Assembly: GCA_947475165.1 (NCBI GenBank)
Contig: CANJLD010000012.1
Location: forward strand, 61,686 to 125,685
DNA length: 64,000 bases
Reading direction: 5' to 3'
Source of the DNA: Bacteroidota bacterium
Lineage (GTDB): Bacteria > Bacteroidota > Bacteroidia > Chitinophagales > LD1
Made by a program: the position numbers and the translations under genes. The notes below the pieces were generated by a model that saw only the letters and a list, made by a program, of their open reading frames with translations, did not search any database and was not told the DNA's origin. Positions 63,389 through 64,000 of the stretch are shown here, piece by piece; the first letter of the stretch is position 1; each line of letters starts with the position of its first letter.

Positions 63389-63571
63389 ATGAAAAACATA
63401 ATTCTAATCTTAGTTCTAACTGCAACGCTATCGGGATGTAAAAAATATTGTTACACCTGTGCGGATTTTAATGGTCAGGAAGTGGGCAAAAAATGCTTTG
63501 CAACAGAAAGTGATATGTTTAATTATCAGTATGCGCAACTTAGTTTACCCCCAATAGCGCAATGCAAATAG
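63389..63571 (+). CDS. Small Cys-rich lipoprotein, paralogue of the preceding gene (60 residues)
   Basis: MKNIILILVLTATLSGC is a lipoprotein signal; the mature part has KYCYTC, KKC and a terminal QCK, matching the order and spacing of cysteines in the preceding protein despite low overall identity. It is probably a tandem duplicate. The two are likely on one transcript. It might be disulfide-bonded or metal-binding in the periplasm or outer membrane; that is inference. Confidence 0.7.
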   Translation: MKNIILILVLTATLSGCKKYCYTCADFNGQEVGKKCFATESDMFNYQYAQLSLPPIAQCK

Positions 63572-63889
63572 ATTTAAAAAGCGTTACGTCTTTATAATTT
63601 CCAATTTGCCTTTTGCCTCACCCCCATTTAAAAATACTCCCTCCGTTTATCTGGGAGCTACTGTCCTACTTAACAGCCTTAGAAATTGTAAGCATCCCTA
63701 AAAACTGGATAGATTGAAATTAGACAGAAGCACTAAATTCAATCTCATGAAAAAAGGAAGATTTAAGAACATCAACTTCCTAGTTAAGGCAAAATCATTC
63801 AGCATATCTCGAATGACTCTGCAAAGCTTTATTCCTTCACAGCGGCCTAGGTCGGTAATGCCAACACATTTCTTTTCAGTGGTTCACAT
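63572..63889. other. Intergenic region near the right edge
   Basis: No supported gene on either strand. A plus-strand frame from ATG 63747 stays open to the right edge but has a hydrophobic composition unlike a transposase or other real protein and overlaps the minus-strand frame described next. Confidence 0.5.
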
Positions 63890-64000
63890 TTATGTGGGCA
63901 CACCAGTTTCAATAAAGTTTTTGGTGGTGTATCTTGCTTCTAGGTTTTGTCTATCATTAATCTTCAACAACTCGGTTTCATATTTTGAGCCATCGTCAAA
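63890..64000 (-). CDS. Possible 3' end of a minus-strand gene entering from the right
   Basis: A minus-strand frame from the right edge gives 36 residues (FDDGSKYETELLKIND, then RQNLEARYTTKNFIETGVPT) and ends at TAA 63892-63890. The hydrophilic composition is coding-like, but only this tail is visible, so family and function cannot be given. Confidence 0.35.
   Translation of the reverse strand, partial: FDDGSKYETELLKINDRQNLEARYTTKNFIETGVPT

Noticed and set aside
63747..64000. Plus-strand frame starting MKKGRF, resembling an IS3 OrfA start
   Set aside because: Only the first six residues resemble a transposase; the rest is hydrophobic and not HTH-like, and it overlaps a more coding-like minus-strand tail.

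Overview
The window looks like the chromosome of a Bacteroidota bacterium, probably from the Chitinophagales/Sphingobacteriia side; I cannot name a genus. The evidence is several secreted proteins with type IX secretion (T9SS) C-terminal sorting domains of both type A and type B (CHU_C), -7 promoter boxes of the TAnnTTTG kind, a TonB-dependent receptor with a carboxypeptidase-regulatory-like N-terminus, an ASPIC/UnbV VCBS lipoprotein, and many lipoproteins. The DNA is moderately AT-rich.

Layout. 1-5.3 kb: a partial TamB/AsmA-like gene divergent from tsaD, then folC and a sensor histidine kinase. 5.4-9.9 kb: an ASPIC/VCBS lipoprotein convergent with a vanadium-haloperoxidase-type lipoprotein. 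10-14.2 kb: nuoA-B-C-D-E of respiratory complex I behind a LysM/double-psi-barrel protein. 14.2-21 kb: housekeeping genes (NfeD protease, kdsB, ornithine aminotransferase, threonine aldolase, rhomboid, RluA) plus two small unknowns. 21-27.5 kb: TonB receptor and three membrane glycosyltransferase genes. 27.7-31.5 kb: a small lipoprotein, a TPR-adenylate cyclase gene cut by an in-frame TAG, and a papain-like peptidase. 31.5-34.5 kb: overlapping minus-strand operon for a PHP phosphatase, rfbC, rfbD and cysQ (dTDP-rhamnose/exopolysaccharide). 34.5-49.2 kb: lipoproteins and T9SS cargo (M43 metalloprotease, a 1681-residue PKD/SdrD-like adhesin, smaller cargo), most followed by clear hairpin terminators.

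49.2-50.3 kb is a gene-poor junction holding a 3' half of a tRNA-Leu(UAA), a perfect inverted repeat and an orphan ORF; it looks like an old integration site. 50.3-58.2 kb: a two-gene operon for a 122-residue secreted protein and a 2488-residue repeat adhesin with a T9SS type B tail. 58.4-64 kb: an excisionase-like HTH protein, an ammonium transporter, a cysteine-rich two-gene cassette that includes a 35-residue zinc-ribbon microprotein, an IS21-family remnant fused to a broken lipoprotein gene, two related small Cys-rich lipoproteins, and a possible partial gene at the edge.

Across the whole window the palindrome ACCGGT is strikingly frequent (about 100 by hand count). A 35-bp palindromic repeat occurs four times, each copy touching a stop codon. 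These genome-scale signals, the nonsense-interrupted cyclase, the higher-order duplication in the adhesin and the Cys-rich cassette are the observations most worth following. I did not find a CRISPR array, a phage or an obvious defence system.
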